From Microbacterium maritypicum MF109 (GTDB lineage: Bacteria > Actinomycetota > Actinomycetes > Actinomycetales > Microbacteriaceae), in the NCBI RefSeq assembly GCF_000455825.1, contig NZ_ATAO01000101.1, forward strand, positions 62,001 to 126,000: a DNA stretch of 64,000 bases. The letters are read 5' to 3'. A model generated the notes under the pieces. That model was not told where the DNA came from, made no database searches, and saw only the letters and a list, made by a program, of their open reading frames with translations. Below, piece after piece: positions 55,198-64,000 of the stretch. How positions within the stretch are numbered: the stretch's first letter is position 1; each line of letters opens with the position of its first letter. A program made the position numbers and the translations under genes.

Positions 55198-55707
55198 GTG
55201 CATCACCGACACCGCGACGACCACCCGTTCGACCTGAGACGGGACGTCGACCGGCGCCTCCTCGAGTACCGGGAGCTCATTCTGGCCAGCCTCGAAGGCC
55301 TCACCGAAGAGGAGGCGCGGTCCGCGCCGATCCCCGGCGCTCCGAGCCTGCTGGGAGTCGTGCGTCACACGGCGTACGTGGAGGGCGTCTGGTTCGACGA
55401 GAGGATCACCGGGCGCCCCCGGGCCGAGAGCGGCCTGCCGGTGGCCACCGCCAACTCCTGGAAAGTGCGGCGCACCGACGATATCGCCTCCGTCACGGCA
55501 GAGTGTCGACGCATCAGCGCCCTCGCTGACAGCAATCTGACCGATCGCGGGCTCGACGACGAAGTCGGCGAGAACCGGCACAGCCTGCTCGCGATCTACG
55601 TCCACGTGTTGAGTGAGCTGGGCTGGAACACCGGACAGCTCGACATCCTGAGGGCAGCGATCCTCGCTGCCCGCCGCCGAGACGCCGGACCGACCGAACG
55701 GGCATGA
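55198..55707 (+). CDS. DinB-like/DUF664 protein
   Basis: This 169-residue four-helix-bundle protein belongs to the DinB/YfiT-like (DUF664) superfamily. Metal-site histidines are likely in GVVRHTAYVEGVWFDERI and IYVHVLSELGWNTGQLD. Some members are mycothiol- or bacillithiol-dependent transferases. The GTG start at 55198 follows GAGGAGA. It is downstream of the TetR gene on the same strand with a 74-base gap, and a bidirectional terminator follows. Confidence 0.85.
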   Translation: MHHRHRDDHPFDLRRDVDRRLLEYRELILASLEGLTEEEARSAPIPGAPSLLGVVRHTAYVEGVWFDERITGRPRAESGLPVATANSWKVRRTDDIASVTAECRRISALADSNLTDRGLDDEVGENRHSLLAIYVHVLSELGWNTGQLDILRAAILAARRRDAGPTERA

Positions 55708-55709
55708 AA

Positions 55710-55739
55710 GAAGGCCCCGGAGTGGAGTCCGGGGCCTTC
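55710..55739. terminator. Bidirectional terminator
   Basis: GAAGGCCCCGGA (55710-55721) and TCCGGGGCCTTC (55728-55739) form a perfect 12-bp stem with a six-base loop between convergent genes. Confidence 0.9.
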
Positions 55740-55758
55740 AGATCAAGCGTAGCTCAGA

Positions 55759-56673
<915 letters not shown>

Positions 56674-56679
56674 TCAGTC

Positions 56680-57846
56680 TCAGGCGTTGGCGAGCTCGGC
56701 GGCCTTGTCGGCGCCCTCGTCCATGGTGGCGGCCAGGGTCACAAGCGGGTGTGCGTACTCGGCGAGGATCGCGCGACCCTCGTCGACGCGGTTGCCGTCC
56801 AGGCGCACGACGAGCGGCTTGGAGGCCGTGGCGCCCAGCGTCTCGAGAGCACCCTTGATGCCGTTGGCGACGGCATCGCACGCCGTGATGCCGCCGAAGA
56901 CGTTGACGAACACGCTCTTGACCTGCGGGTCGCCGAGGATGACGTCGAGGCCGGCGGCCATGACCTCGGCCGAGGCGCCGCCGCCGATGTCGAGGAAGTT
57001 GGCAGGCTTCACGCCGTTGTGGTTCTCGCCCGCGTAGGCGACCACGTCGAGCGTCGACATGACCAGACCCGCGCCGTTGCCGATGATCCCGACCTCGCCG
57101 TCGAGCTTCACGTAGTTGAGGCCCGACTCCTTGGCCTTGGCCTCGAGCGGGTCGGCTGCGTCCTTGTCCTCGAGCGCTTCGTGCTCAGGGTGACGGATCT
57201 CGGAGGCGTTGTCGTCGAGCGTGACCTTGCCGTCGAGCGCGATGATGTCGCCCTCTTCGGTGCGCACCAGCGGGTTGACCTCGACCAGCGTCGCGTCCTC
57301 GCCCTTGTACACGTCGTAGAGCTTCACGAAGACATCGGAGACCTTCTCGATGAGGTCTTCGGGGAAGTTCGCCGCGCGAGCGATCTCGACGGCCTTCTCC
57401 TTGTCGATGCCCGTGAGCGGGTTGACCTCGACGCGTGCGAGCGCCTCGGGGCGTTCGACGGCGAGCTCTTCGATCTCCATGCCGCCCTCGACCGAGCAGA
57501 GGCTCAGGTAGGAGCGGTTGGCGCGGTCGAGCAGCACGGAGAAGTAGAACTCCTCGGCGATGCGCGCACCCTGCGCGACCATGACGCGCTTGACGATGTG
57601 GCCCTTGATGTCGAGGCCGAGGATGGCCTTCGCTGCTTCGTACGCCTCGTCGGGCGTCTTGGCGACCTTGACGCCGCCCGCCTTTCCACGGCCGCCGGTC
57701 TTCACCTGAGCCTTGACGACGACCACTCCGCCGATCTTCTCGGCAGCCGCCCTCACCTCTTCAGGGGTGTCCGCGACGATGCCGGCGAGGACCGGCACTC
57801 CGTACTTTTCGAAAACGTCTCGTGCCTGGTACTCGTACAGATCCAC
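56680..57846 (-). CDS. sucC: Succinyl-CoA synthetase, beta subunit
   Basis: SucC (388 residues) has the normal family length. The ATP-grasp domain includes [19 protein letters not shown], and the C-terminal flavodoxin-like part has [21 protein letters not shown] and FGGITACD. The start is GTG at 57846 with AAGGAA upstream, opening [19 protein letters not shown] as expected. A partner sucD follows. It works in the TCA cycle. Confidence 0.97.
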   Translation of the reverse strand: MDLYEYQARDVFEKYGVPVLAGIVADTPEEVRAAAEKIGGVVVVKAQVKTGGRGKAGGVKVAKTPDEAYEAAKAILGLDIKGHIVKRVMVAQGARIAEEFYFSVLLDRANRSYLSLCSVEGGMEIEELAVERPEALARVEVNPLTGIDKEKAVEIARAANFPEDLIEKVSDVFVKLYDVYKGEDATLVEVNPLVRTEEGDIIALDGKVTLDDNASEIRHPEHEALEDKDAADPLEAKAKESGLNYVKLDGEVGIIGNGAGLVMSTLDVVAYAGENHNGVKPANFLDIGGGASAEVMAAGLDVILGDPQVKSVFVNVFGGITACDAVANGIKGALETLGATASKPLVVRLDGNRVDEGRAILAEYAHPLVTLAATMDEGADKAAELANA

Positions 57847-57961
57847 TGTGGTTCCTTCACTGGGCTGCTGTCTGGTAATTCTCTCGATGTCGAGACATCG
57901 ACCAGTCCCCCAGCCTACTACCCCGAACTGAGCGCTCCTGCGGCCCCGGCGCCTCGACCGC

Positions 57962-58315
57962 TCAGCGTCGAGTCGGCACCCCGGCTCCACGCGCGGGGAG
58001 GGCGACCCGTCGAAGCTGTCGGGTGATCAGGAACGGCATGACCACCAGGGCCGTGCCCGTGGCGACGATCACGGGGCGCACCACGACCACCGGCAACGAG
58101 CCCCACAGGGCGATGAGGATCGCGCCGATCATGACGGCACCGAGCACAAGTTCGCACACGAGGAGCTGGCGGCGCACCGATGCGCTGTCCTCGGCCATGG
58201 TCGTCTCGCGCCCGCGCACCGAGATGTGCGAGGTCCATCGCGTGCCGTCCCACCAGCGCCGCGTCCCGCGCCGCCGCGTGTCGAACCAGCCGGCCGGAAT
58301 CCCGTCATCTCTCAC
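57962..58315 (-). CDS. Small membrane protein with an N-terminal DUF2510-like motif
   Basis: This 117-residue protein starts with [27 protein letters not shown]. This is the PGWY/DP-RWWDG pattern of DUF2510, a short cytoplasmic motif common in actinobacterial membrane proteins. Two hydrophobic segments (about 55-75 and 80-100) follow. The start is taken as GTG 58315, seven bases after CATACT, which suggests leaderless expression; the GAGGAG in between is too close to act as a normal ribosome site. Function unknown. Confidence 0.72.
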   Translation of the reverse strand: MRDDGIPAGWFDTRRRGTRRWWDGTRWTSHISVRGRETTMAEDSASVRRQLLVCELVLGAVMIGAILIALWGSLPVVVVRPVIVATGTALVVMPFLITRQLRRVALPARGAGVPTRR

Positions 58316-58363
58316 GCTCCTCAGTATGACGGCGACGCCTCGGCGTCTCCGCCCGGCGAGGTC

Positions 58364-58369
58364 TAGGCT
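58364..58369 (+). promoter_or_regulatory. -10 box of a leaderless TetR transcript
   Basis: TAGGCT ends six bases before the ATG at 58376. Confidence 0.55.
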
Positions 58370-58375
58370 TTCGCC

Positions 58376-59035
58376 ATGCACGAATCCGCAGAACTGCGCA
58401 CCGGCGTCGTCGCCGCAGCGCTCGAACTCTTCAGCGCCCAGGGGTTCGACCAGACGTCGGTGGAGCAGATCGCCAAGGCCGCCGGCGTCTCCCGCTCGAC
58501 CTTCTTCCGCCAGTTCGGCGGCAAGGAGGACGTGGTCTTCGCGGATCACGAGGTGCTTCTGGAACAGCTCAGGGAGTTCCTCGAAGAGGGGCACGATGAC
58601 CCGTGGGGCGCGGTGTGCGCGGCTTCGGAGTCGGTCTTCGCCCACTTCGCGCACGACCCGGAACTCGCCAGGCGCCGCTATCAGATCGTGCGACAGGTCC
58701 CCGTGCTGCGCGAGCGCGAGATCATCACGGTCTTCCGCTACGAGCGACTGTTCGACGACTACCTGCGCGGGGCGCTCCCCGGCGTGGATCCCCTGGACGC
58801 GGTCGGCTTCGCCGCCTTGGTGACGGCCGTGCACAACCATGTGCTGCGCCAGCTGCTGCGTGGCCGCAAGAAGGTGCCGCTGGCGACACTGCAGACGGCG
58901 CTGGCCGACGTCCGCCGTCGCTACGGGGTTGCGGGCGAGGCGGCCACCGCCCCGGATGACATGGTGGTCGCGGTGTTCCCCCGCTCCATGCCGATCGCCG
59001 AGGTCAGCCGCAGGCTGCAGTCACAGCTCGACTAG
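58376..59035 (+). CDS. TetR-family regulator
   Basis: This 219-residue regulator has a helix-turn-helix at about residues 8-55 (TSVEQIAKAAGVSRSTFFRQFGGKEDVV) and a large helical ligand domain. It lies 69 bases upstream of an acyl-CoA dehydrogenase gene on the same strand. A 21-bp palindrome sits just before that gene, so it probably controls the dehydrogenase in response to an acyl-CoA or the parent acid. It starts leaderless after TAGGCT. Confidence 0.92.
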   Translation: MHESAELRTGVVAAALELFSAQGFDQTSVEQIAKAAGVSRSTFFRQFGGKEDVVFADHEVLLEQLREFLEEGHDDPWGAVCAASESVFAHFAHDPELARRRYQIVRQVPVLREREIITVFRYERLFDDYLRGALPGVDPLDAVGFAALVTAVHNHVLRQLLRGRKKVPLATLQTALADVRRRYGVAGEAATAPDDMVVAVFPRSMPIAEVSRRLQSQLD

Positions 59036-59063
59036 CTCGACGTGCCGTCGGGTCGTGGAACCG

Positions 59064-59084
59064 AGTATCGAGGAGTACGATACT
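59064..59084. promoter_or_regulatory. Operator upstream of the acyl-CoA dehydrogenase gene
   Basis: AGTATCG-N7-CGATACT is a perfect 7-bp inverted repeat that overlaps a plausible -10 region (TACGAT). It is the likely site of the adjacent TetR protein. Confidence 0.65.
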
Positions 59085-59104
59085 TGGTGCCACGAAGGAG
59101 TCCC

Positions 59105-60340
59105 ATGAGCACTGCAGCCTCCCCCTTCCCCGGCGAGCGCGTCTCGTCGTACGACATCACCGGACGTCAGGACAGCGACTACTACGCCGTCTTCACCGAC
59201 ATCCCCGCCGCCGATCGGGAGGCGTGGGACCGCGCGAAGGCCTACGTCGACGAGGTCGCCCCGCAGATGGCCGACGCCTGGGACCGCGCGGAGTATCCGC
59301 TCGATGCCGCGCGTCGGATGGGCGAGATGGACCTCGTCGTCGACGGGGTGCAGCACCCGTCGCTCACGAGCCTGTCGCCACTGGCCGCAGGACTGGTGAA
59401 CATGGAGATCTCCCGCGGCGACGGCTCCCTGGGCACGATCCTCGCGGTGCAGGGCGGACTCGCACTGCGCACCCTGGCCCTGTTCGGCTCCCCCGCGCAG
59501 CAGGAGAAGTGGCTGACGGGCCTCGCCGACGGCTCGGTGCTGGGATCGTTCGCCCTGACCGAGCCCGATCACGGTTCCGACTCCGTCTCGCTGGAGACCG
59601 TGGCCCGCCGCGACGGCGACGGCTGGAGCCTCCGCGGAACGAAGAAGTGGATCGGCAACGGCGCCTCCGGCGGCATCACCTTCGTCTGGGCGCGCATCGA
59701 CGACGAGGGCGCCGAAGAGCATGGCGCCGTGCGCTGCTTCCTCGTGGAGCAGGAGACCCCGGGCTACACAGGCAGCGTCATCCGCGGAAAGGCCTCGCTG
59801 CGCGCGATCCACCAGGCACACATCGTGCTGGACGACGTACGGGTGCCCCTCGATGCGGTGCTGCCGGGGACCAAGAGCTTCAAGGACGCCTCGATCGTGC
59901 TGTACGCGACCCGTTCCGGTGTCGCCTGGTCGGCGCTCGGACACGCGACCGCCTGCTACGAGGCCGCCCTCGCCTACGCCACCCAGCGGGTGCAGTTCGG
60001 AAAGCCCCTCGCCAGATTCCAGATGGTCCAGGAGCGTCTGACCCACATGCTCGAAGACCTCACCGCCATGCAGCTGTACTGCCGGCGGATGGCAGACCTC
60101 GAGACCGCCGGTGAACTGCGCCCGACCCAGGCCTCGCTGGCGAAGTTCCACAACACGCGTGCCGCGCGCCGCATCGCCTCGACCGCCCGCGATCTGCTCG
60201 GCGGCAACGGCATCCTGCTCGAGAACGGCGTGATGCAGCACATGGCCGACATCGAGGCCATCCACACCTACGAGGGAACCGAGAGCGTTCAGGCCCTGCT
60301 GCTCGGGCGCGACATCACCGGGATGAGCGCGTTCGCCTGA
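59105..60340 (+). CDS. Acyl-CoA dehydrogenase, glutaryl-CoA dehydrogenase-like
   Basis: This 411-residue flavoenzyme has SFALTEPDHGSDS and KKWIGNGASGGITFVWAR in the FAD-binding middle domain. The catalytic Glu is at about 390 in HTYEGTESVQALLLGRDITG, a context typical of glutaryl-CoA dehydrogenase and its relatives. It may act in lysine/tryptophan or aromatic degradation; other short acyl-CoAs are possible. The ATG follows GAAGGAG. A TetR gene and operator lie upstream. Confidence 0.9.
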   Translation: MSTAASPFPGERVSSYDITGRQDSDYYAVFTDIPAADREAWDRAKAYVDEVAPQMADAWDRAEYPLDAARRMGEMDLVVDGVQHPSLTSLSPLAAGLVNMEISRGDGSLGTILAVQGGLALRTLALFGSPAQQEKWLTGLADGSVLGSFALTEPDHGSDSVSLETVARRDGDGWSLRGTKKWIGNGASGGITFVWARIDDEGAEEHGAVRCFLVEQETPGYTGSVIRGKASLRAIHQAHIVLDDVRVPLDAVLPGTKSFKDASIVLYATRSGVAWSALGHATACYEAALAYATQRVQFGKPLARFQMVQERLTHMLEDLTAMQLYCRRMADLETAGELRPTQASLAKFHNTRAARRIASTARDLLGGNGILLENGVMQHMADIEAIHTYEGTESVQALLLGRDITGMSAFA

Positions 60341-60361
60341 GGGCGGATCCCCGGAGTCGAC

Positions 60362-61645
60362 TCACCGGCGTCGGGCGCTCACGTGGCGCTCTCGACTCGC
60401 CGCCGACCCCGCGACCGCCTGCACCGCGAGGAGCAGCACGAGCGCCAGGACCGGGACGACCCACCCACCGACCGTGGCGTGCAGGATGCCGAGGCCGAGC
60501 GGACCGAAGCCGGCCAGCAGGTAGCCGACTCCCTGCGCCATCGTCGACAGGTGCGCCGTGTGCCTCGCATCCGGCGCGCGGAGCACGATGTACGTCAGCG
60601 ACAGCGAGATGGCGGCCCCCTGCCCGAGACCGAGCAGCGTCATCCAGAGCCAGGGCGCGGCTCCACCGGGCGCGACGAGGAGGCCGATCAGCCCCGCCGC
60701 GCAGAGCAGCGCGGAGAGCACGACGGGGAGCCACGTCGGCCGCATGCGGCGCATCATCGTCGGCACGAGGAGCGCCGCCGCGATCCCGGGAAAACTGGAG
60801 TACGACAGCAGCACCCCGGCATCCGACACCGAGACCCCGCCGTCCTGCAGCATCGTGGGAATCCAGGTCAGGGCCGCGTAGTAGCTCAGGCTCTGCAACC
60901 CCATGAACGCGGTGACCGCCCACGCGACCGGGTCCCGCAACAGCGCCGACATCCGCGGCTCGTCGATGGGTTCCGTGATCGCATCGACGGGAACGCCCGC
61001 CACCGCCGGGGAGGTGACGACCCGACGCATCGCCCGGGGCAGCCAGACCGCCAGGGCGAGTGCGGCGGGAATCGCCCAGACCCCCAGCGCGCCACGCCAC
61101 GACCCGTCCAGGGCGATCATGAACGGCACCGTGAATGCGGCCGCCGCGGCGGCACCCAGGAACAGCGATGTGGAGTACAGCCCCATCATCAGACCGAGAC
61201 GGTGCGCGAAGTCCTGCTTGATCACGGCGGGCATGCAGACGTTCGCGACCGCGATGCCCGCCCCCACCAACACCGTGCCGCCGAAGAGAGCCACGGGTGA
61301 GGGAAGCAGGCGGATGCCGATGCCGAGTGCCACCACGACCATCGTCAGCGCGAGCAGCCGATGCAGTCCGATCCAGCGTGTCAGCGCGGGCGTCAAGAAC
61401 GCGAAGGCGCCGAAGGCGAACACGGGGATCGTCGTCAGGAGCCCTGCCGCGGCTGCTGGGATCCCCAGGTCCTGCTCGATCGCGGGGAGGACGGGTCCGA
61501 CAGAAGCGACGCCCATGCGCAGGTTCAGCGCGATCAGCAGCAGGCCGGTGCCCACGTAGATCCCGGTGAGGATGCCGCCGCGCCGGGTGGACGGCCTGGT
61601 CAACGGGGTCGGCGCGGTATCGAACGGTTCCTGCATCGTGGTCAT
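60362..61645 (-). CDS. MFS transporter, CynX/NimT family
   Basis: This 427-residue, 12-helix permease resembles CynX/NimT (YeaN). LLIALNLRMGVASVGPVLPAI opens the first helix, and VLVGAGIAVANVCMPAVIKQDF is the characteristic helix 4 region. In E. coli NimT exports 2-nitroimidazole and is controlled by the adjacent AraC-type NimR. The same gene pair, divergent over about 54 bp, is present here. ATG at 61645 is taken as the start; a second ATG lies at 61636. Confidence 0.9.
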   Translation of the reverse strand: MTTMQEPFDTAPTPLTRPSTRRGGILTGIYVGTGLLLIALNLRMGVASVGPVLPAIEQDLGIPAAAAGLLTTIPVFAFGAFAFLTPALTRWIGLHRLLALTMVVVALGIGIRLLPSPVALFGGTVLVGAGIAVANVCMPAVIKQDFAHRLGLMMGLYSTSLFLGAAAAAAFTVPFMIALDGSWRGALGVWAIPAALALAVWLPRAMRRVVTSPAVAGVPVDAITEPIDEPRMSALLRDPVAWAVTAFMGLQSLSYYAALTWIPTMLQDGGVSVSDAGVLLSYSSFPGIAAALLVPTMMRRMRPTWLPVVLSALLCAAGLIGLLVAPGGAAPWLWMTLLGLGQGAAISLSLTYIVLRAPDARHTAHLSTMAQGVGYLLAGFGPLGLGILHATVGGWVVPVLALVLLLAVQAVAGSAASRERHVSARRR

Positions 61646-61685
61646 GCATCGAGTCCAGCATTCACCCGGTATGTCAGGAAACACG

Positions 61686-61691
61686 TACACT
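61686..61691 (+). promoter_or_regulatory. -10 box of the AraC-type regulator
   Basis: TACACT lies eight bases before the ATG at 61700, in the short divergent region shared with the transporter. Confidence 0.45.
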
Positions 61692-61699
61692 GCATTTTG

Positions 61700-62500
61700 A
61701 TGTCGAATACCCGCCAATCCTCGCGAATGGTCGACCTGAATCTGGTCGACTTCGATTCCCTGGCGGCCCTGCCCATGGAGGGCGCCTACCGGTTCGCGCA
61801 CGCCGAGACCTCCCCCCGCCACGCCCACCCGCTCGGACACCTGGTGCATGCCGCTTCCGGAGTGCTGTCGCTGCTCACCGACGAGGGTGCCTGGATCGCG
61901 CCGTCGACCCGCATGGCCTGGGTGCCCGCCGGCGCCGAGCATCGTCATCGCGCGCACGGGCGCACGGACATGCGCATCGTCCATCTGACCGACGAGCTCG
62001 CCGCACTGCTCCCGGCCTCCCCTGCGGTGCTCGTCGCGACGCCACTCGCGCGCGAAGCCGTGCTGTCGATGACCTCCGACCGCACACGCAGCGACGAAGC
62101 CCTGGACCACCTGCGTCGCGTGATCGTCGACGAAGTCGTGACCGCGCCCGAGCAGCCACTCCATCTCCCGGAGCCCCACGATCCGCGCCTGCGCCGTGCC
62201 GCACGCATCGTCGAGGATGACCTCGCTCTGCCCGTGCCGCTCGGAGAACTCGGCGCACGCACCGGCACCGCCGAGCGGACGCTGAGCCGCCTGTTCCAGC
62301 AGGAGACCGGCATGGGATACCGGCAGTGGCGCCTGCAACTGCGCGTGCATCGGGCACTCGTCCTGCTCGCCGACGGCGCCACGGTGACCGACACGGCCTC
62401 CGCATGCGGGTGGGCCACGACCAGTCAGTTCATCGAGCAGTTCACACCGCTCGTCGGGATGACCCCCGGCCGATACCGGCTGTCGCAACCGACCGCGTGA
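61700..62500 (+). CDS. AraC-family regulator, NimR-like
   Basis: This 266-residue regulator has an N-terminal cupin-like sensor (HAHPLGHLVHAASGVLSLLTDEGAWIAPSTRMAWVPAG). A C-terminal double helix-turn-helix follows (about 165-262, with LGELGARTGTAERTLSRLFQQETGM and WATTSQFIEQFTPLVGMTPGRYR). The cupin pattern is that of NimR (YeaM). It is divergent from the NimT-like transporter and almost certainly controls it. It may detect nitroheterocycles or a natural analogue. Confidence 0.92.
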   Translation: MSNTRQSSRMVDLNLVDFDSLAALPMEGAYRFAHAETSPRHAHPLGHLVHAASGVLSLLTDEGAWIAPSTRMAWVPAGAEHRHRAHGRTDMRIVHLTDELAALLPASPAVLVATPLAREAVLSMTSDRTRSDEALDHLRRVIVDEVVTAPEQPLHLPEPHDPRLRRAARIVEDDLALPVPLGELGARTGTAERTLSRLFQQETGMGYRQWRLQLRVHRALVLLADGATVTDTASACGWATTSQFIEQFTPLVGMTPGRYRLSQPTA

Positions 62501-62526
62501 GGGGAAGGACCACGACTGCGGTCGGC

Positions 62527-63051
62527 TCAGACCACGCGCGCCATGCACACGAGGCGTTCGCGATCGTCCCACGAGGGCACCCGCTCGAAGCCTCGCGATT
62601 CGTAGAGACGCACGGGGCCGTCCCGCCATTCCCACACCGACAGCCGCACCTGCGACGCACCGAGATCGACCGCATCGGCCACCGCCGCGTCCAACAGCGC
62701 CGAACCCACCCCGCGGCCGCGCACGTCAGGCTGCGCCCACAATCGCTTGATCTCCGCCACACCGTCGTGCACGGACAGCACCACGACCCCGACGATGCGT
62801 TCGTCGAGCTGCGCGACCCGCACTCGATGCGCGGCATACGCCTCGGCCGGGTCATCGACCTCGCGGAGATAGCGGTCGGGCAGCGGCACGGCGGAATCGC
62901 GCTCGGATCCGTGTTCCTGCCGACTCTTCTCCCGCTCGGTCTGCAGCAGATACGCACGCACAGCCGCACCGACCTCGAGTGCGTCGGGTCCGGTCAAGTC
63001 GGCGAGCCGGATCGACGGTCGGTCGAGCCCGGATCCCGCCTCGGCGCTCAC
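62527..63051 (-). CDS. GNAT-family N-acetyltransferase
   Basis: This 174-residue acetyltransferase has the acetyl-CoA loop PDVRGRGVGSALLDAAV and the closing LYESRGFERVPSW. The acceptor is not predictable. The start is GTG at 63051, two bases after the stop of the upstream gene, so the two are cotranscribed. It is convergent with the AraC regulator gene. Confidence 0.88.
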   Translation of the reverse strand: MSAEAGSGLDRPSIRLADLTGPDALEVGAAVRAYLLQTEREKSRQEHGSERDSAVPLPDRYLREVDDPAEAYAAHRVRVAQLDERIVGVVVLSVHDGVAEIKRLWAQPDVRGRGVGSALLDAAVADAVDLGASQVRLSVWEWRDGPVRLYESRGFERVPSWDDRERLVCMARVV

Positions 63052-63053
63052 GG

Positions 63054-63542
63054 TCAGTCGCAGCCGCAGCCGCCGGACGGCGTCTTCACCATGAAGCACA
63101 CGTCGCACACGCCGTAGTCGCGATCCTCGACCGGCTTCGGAGCCTTCTCGGCCCGCGGGGCGGAGACGCGAGGAGTCGTCGTGCGCTTGGCCGCGCGCGG
63201 CGGGGTGAGCGGGATGAACTCGCTGGGGTGGCTCACGTAGAAGTACGGCGCCCGGCCTTCGCTCGGCTGCAGACGCAGCGGAGCGGAACCGACGACGAGG
63301 CGCTCGTCCTCGGTGAAGCCGTTCGTGTAGGTGCGCCCGATGTGCAGAGGGGCGCCCTCACCTCGACGGATCGCTTCGATGTAGCGACCGCGGTCGATGA
63401 ACGAGCTGATCCCGATCGCTTCGACGATGGCGGTGATGAACGCGTGGTTGGCCGGATCGATGCGGTGCGCGCGCAACGCCTCCGGGAGCGAACGGTATGG
63501 ACGGGAGGTGCCTGCGGGGGTCGGCCCCTGTACTTCTTTCAT
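63054..63542 (-). CDS. Hypothetical protein with a C-terminal Cys cluster
   Basis: I do not recognise a family for this 162-residue protein. The middle contains FIDRGRYIEAIRRGEGAPLHIGRTYTNGFTEDE, and a Pro/Lys-rich linker follows. The C-terminus is CDVCFMVKTPSGGCGCD, a CxxC-x10-CxC cluster that could bind zinc or be redox-active. There is no membrane segment or signal peptide. The start at 63542 is the first ATG of the conserved-looking part; no strong ribosome site is seen. It is cotranscribed with the downstream acetyltransferase. Confidence 0.7.
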   Translation of the reverse strand: MKEVQGPTPAGTSRPYRSLPEALRAHRIDPANHAFITAIVEAIGISSFIDRGRYIEAIRRGEGAPLHIGRTYTNGFTEDERLVVGSAPLRLQPSEGRAPYFYVSHPSEFIPLTPPRAAKRTTTPRVSAPRAEKAPKPVEDRDYGVCDVCFMVKTPSGGCGCD

Positions 63543-63602
63543 CAGTTCCAGGATCGCACGCCCAGAGGGGTACAGCCGACCGTTTTCCGCTCGTATACGT
63601 GC

Positions 63603-63608
63603 CAAACT
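63603..63608 (+). promoter_or_regulatory. -10-like box before the phytoene-desaturase-like gene
   Basis: CAAACT ends six bases before the ATG at 63615; it is a weak match. Confidence 0.3.
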
Positions 63609-63614
63609 GACGTC

Positions 63615-64000
63615 ATGGCCCAGGCGACGATCATCGGCTCCGGCCCGAACGGGCTCGCTGCCGCAGTGACGCTCGCGCGCGCCGGCTATCGGGTGCGAGT
63701 TCTGGAGGGCGCCGACACCATCGGCGGCGGGGTGCGCACACGCGAATCCACGCTTCCGGGGTTCCGGCACGACCTCTGCTCCGCCGTGCATCCGGCCGCC
63801 CTCTCCTCCCCGTTCTTCCAGGCGTTCGGCCTCGACCGGCGGATCGAGTGGATCCGTCCCGACGCCTCGTACGCGCATCCGCTCGATGACGGGCGCGCAG
63901 CGATCGCCTGGCGCGACATCGAGCGCACGGCGGCGGACCTCGGAGTCGACGGATCCGCCTGGACCTCACGTCTGCGTCCACTCAGCAGCCACATCGACGG
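63615..64000 (+). CDS. Phytoene-desaturase-like NAD(P)/FAD oxidoreductase (C-terminus cut by window edge)
   Basis: Only the first 128 residues are inside the window. They open MAQATIIGSGPNGLAAAVTL, the FAD-binding GxGxxG of the CrtI/amine-oxidase superfamily. VRVLEGADTIGGGVRT supplies the adenosine-contact Glu and the second glycine motif, and GFRHDLCSAVHPAALSSPFF is typical of the CrtI-like NAD(P)/FAD group. These proteins are often annotated as phytoene dehydrogenase-related, but their substrates are mostly unknown. It is divergent from the Cys-cluster gene. Confidence 0.88.
   Translation, partial: MAQATIIGSGPNGLAAAVTLARAGYRVRVLEGADTIGGGVRTRESTLPGFRHDLCSAVHPAALSSPFFQAFGLDRRIEWIRPDASYAHPLDDGRAAIAWRDIERTAADLGVDGSAWTSRLRPLSSHID

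Overview
This is a GC-rich chromosomal window from an actinobacterium, most likely a Microbacterium or close relative in the Microbacteriaceae. That placement is an inference. It rests on codon use, on a monomeric NADP-type isocitrate dehydrogenase, on a homoprotocatechuate ring-cleavage enzyme very like the Brevibacterium fuscum one, and on many genes that appear to start without a leader (a TANNNT box exactly six bases before the start codon). I saw no rRNA, tRNA, CRISPR array, insertion sequence or prophage genes.

Layout. 1-3.4 kb (minus strand): an ABC transporter followed by a DesK/NarL-type two-component system, with a 32-bp palindrome upstream. 3.5-14.5 kb: an aromatic-acid catabolic island. 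It holds a 3-hydroxybenzoate-4-monooxygenase-like flavoprotein, an IclR regulator, an aromatic-acid-type MFS importer and a homoprotocatechuate meta-cleavage operon (an FAH-RraA fusion, a GntR regulator, hpaE, hpaD, hpaH, hpaI). 14.6-17.2 kb: an MFS transporter and two small proteins of unknown role. 17.3-19.7 kb: folD and glyA behind a ZTP riboswitch. 19.8-22.5 kb: a GH20 hexosaminidase and nagA. 22.5-25.3 kb: a duplicated ~219-bp non-coding block, then an ECF sigma factor fused to its own zinc-finger anti-sigma and membrane domains. 25.3-27.5 kb: a small membrane protein, a GlcD-type FAD oxidoreductase and a NUDIX hydrolase. 27.5-35.5 kb: an amino-sugar and D-amino-acid island with nagB, a ROK kinase, a ROK repressor, a D-aminoacylase-GH20 fusion enzyme, a D-serine-dehydratase-like enzyme and RidA. 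35.6-39.6 kb: an L,D-transpeptidase and icd. 41-45.3 kb: a heterodimeric ABC exporter behind a leader peptide. 45.3-48.5 kb: a dipeptidase and the alkylation-repair pair ogt and ada-alkA. 48.6-53.9 kb: purH, purN, a DUF6350 membrane protein and a purine permease. 54-64 kb: a VOC/TetR pair, a DinB-like protein, sucCD, a TetR/acyl-CoA dehydrogenase pair, a NimT/NimR-like transporter-regulator pair, an acetyltransferase and the start of a phytoene-desaturase-like oxidoreductase.

How the genes work together. The hpa operon should convert homoprotocatechuate to pyruvate and succinic semialdehyde. sucCD and icd in the same window belong to the TCA cycle that such products feed. The 27.5-35.5 kb island reads as one scavenging module. 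GH20 activity frees GlcNAc, and the ROK kinase, NagA and NagB take it to fructose-6-phosphate. The D-aminoacylase domain frees D-amino acids, the dehydratase makes 2-aminoacrylate and pyruvate, and RidA clears the reactive enamine. Peptidoglycan or other material carrying both GlcNAc and N-acyl-D-amino acids is the obvious candidate substrate, but that is inference. The strongest candidates for something not previously described are the D-aminoacylase-GH20 fusion locus, the sigma/anti-sigma fusion behind the duplicated block, the FAH-RraA fusion, and the leader-peptide and hairpin arrangement upstream of the ABC exporter.
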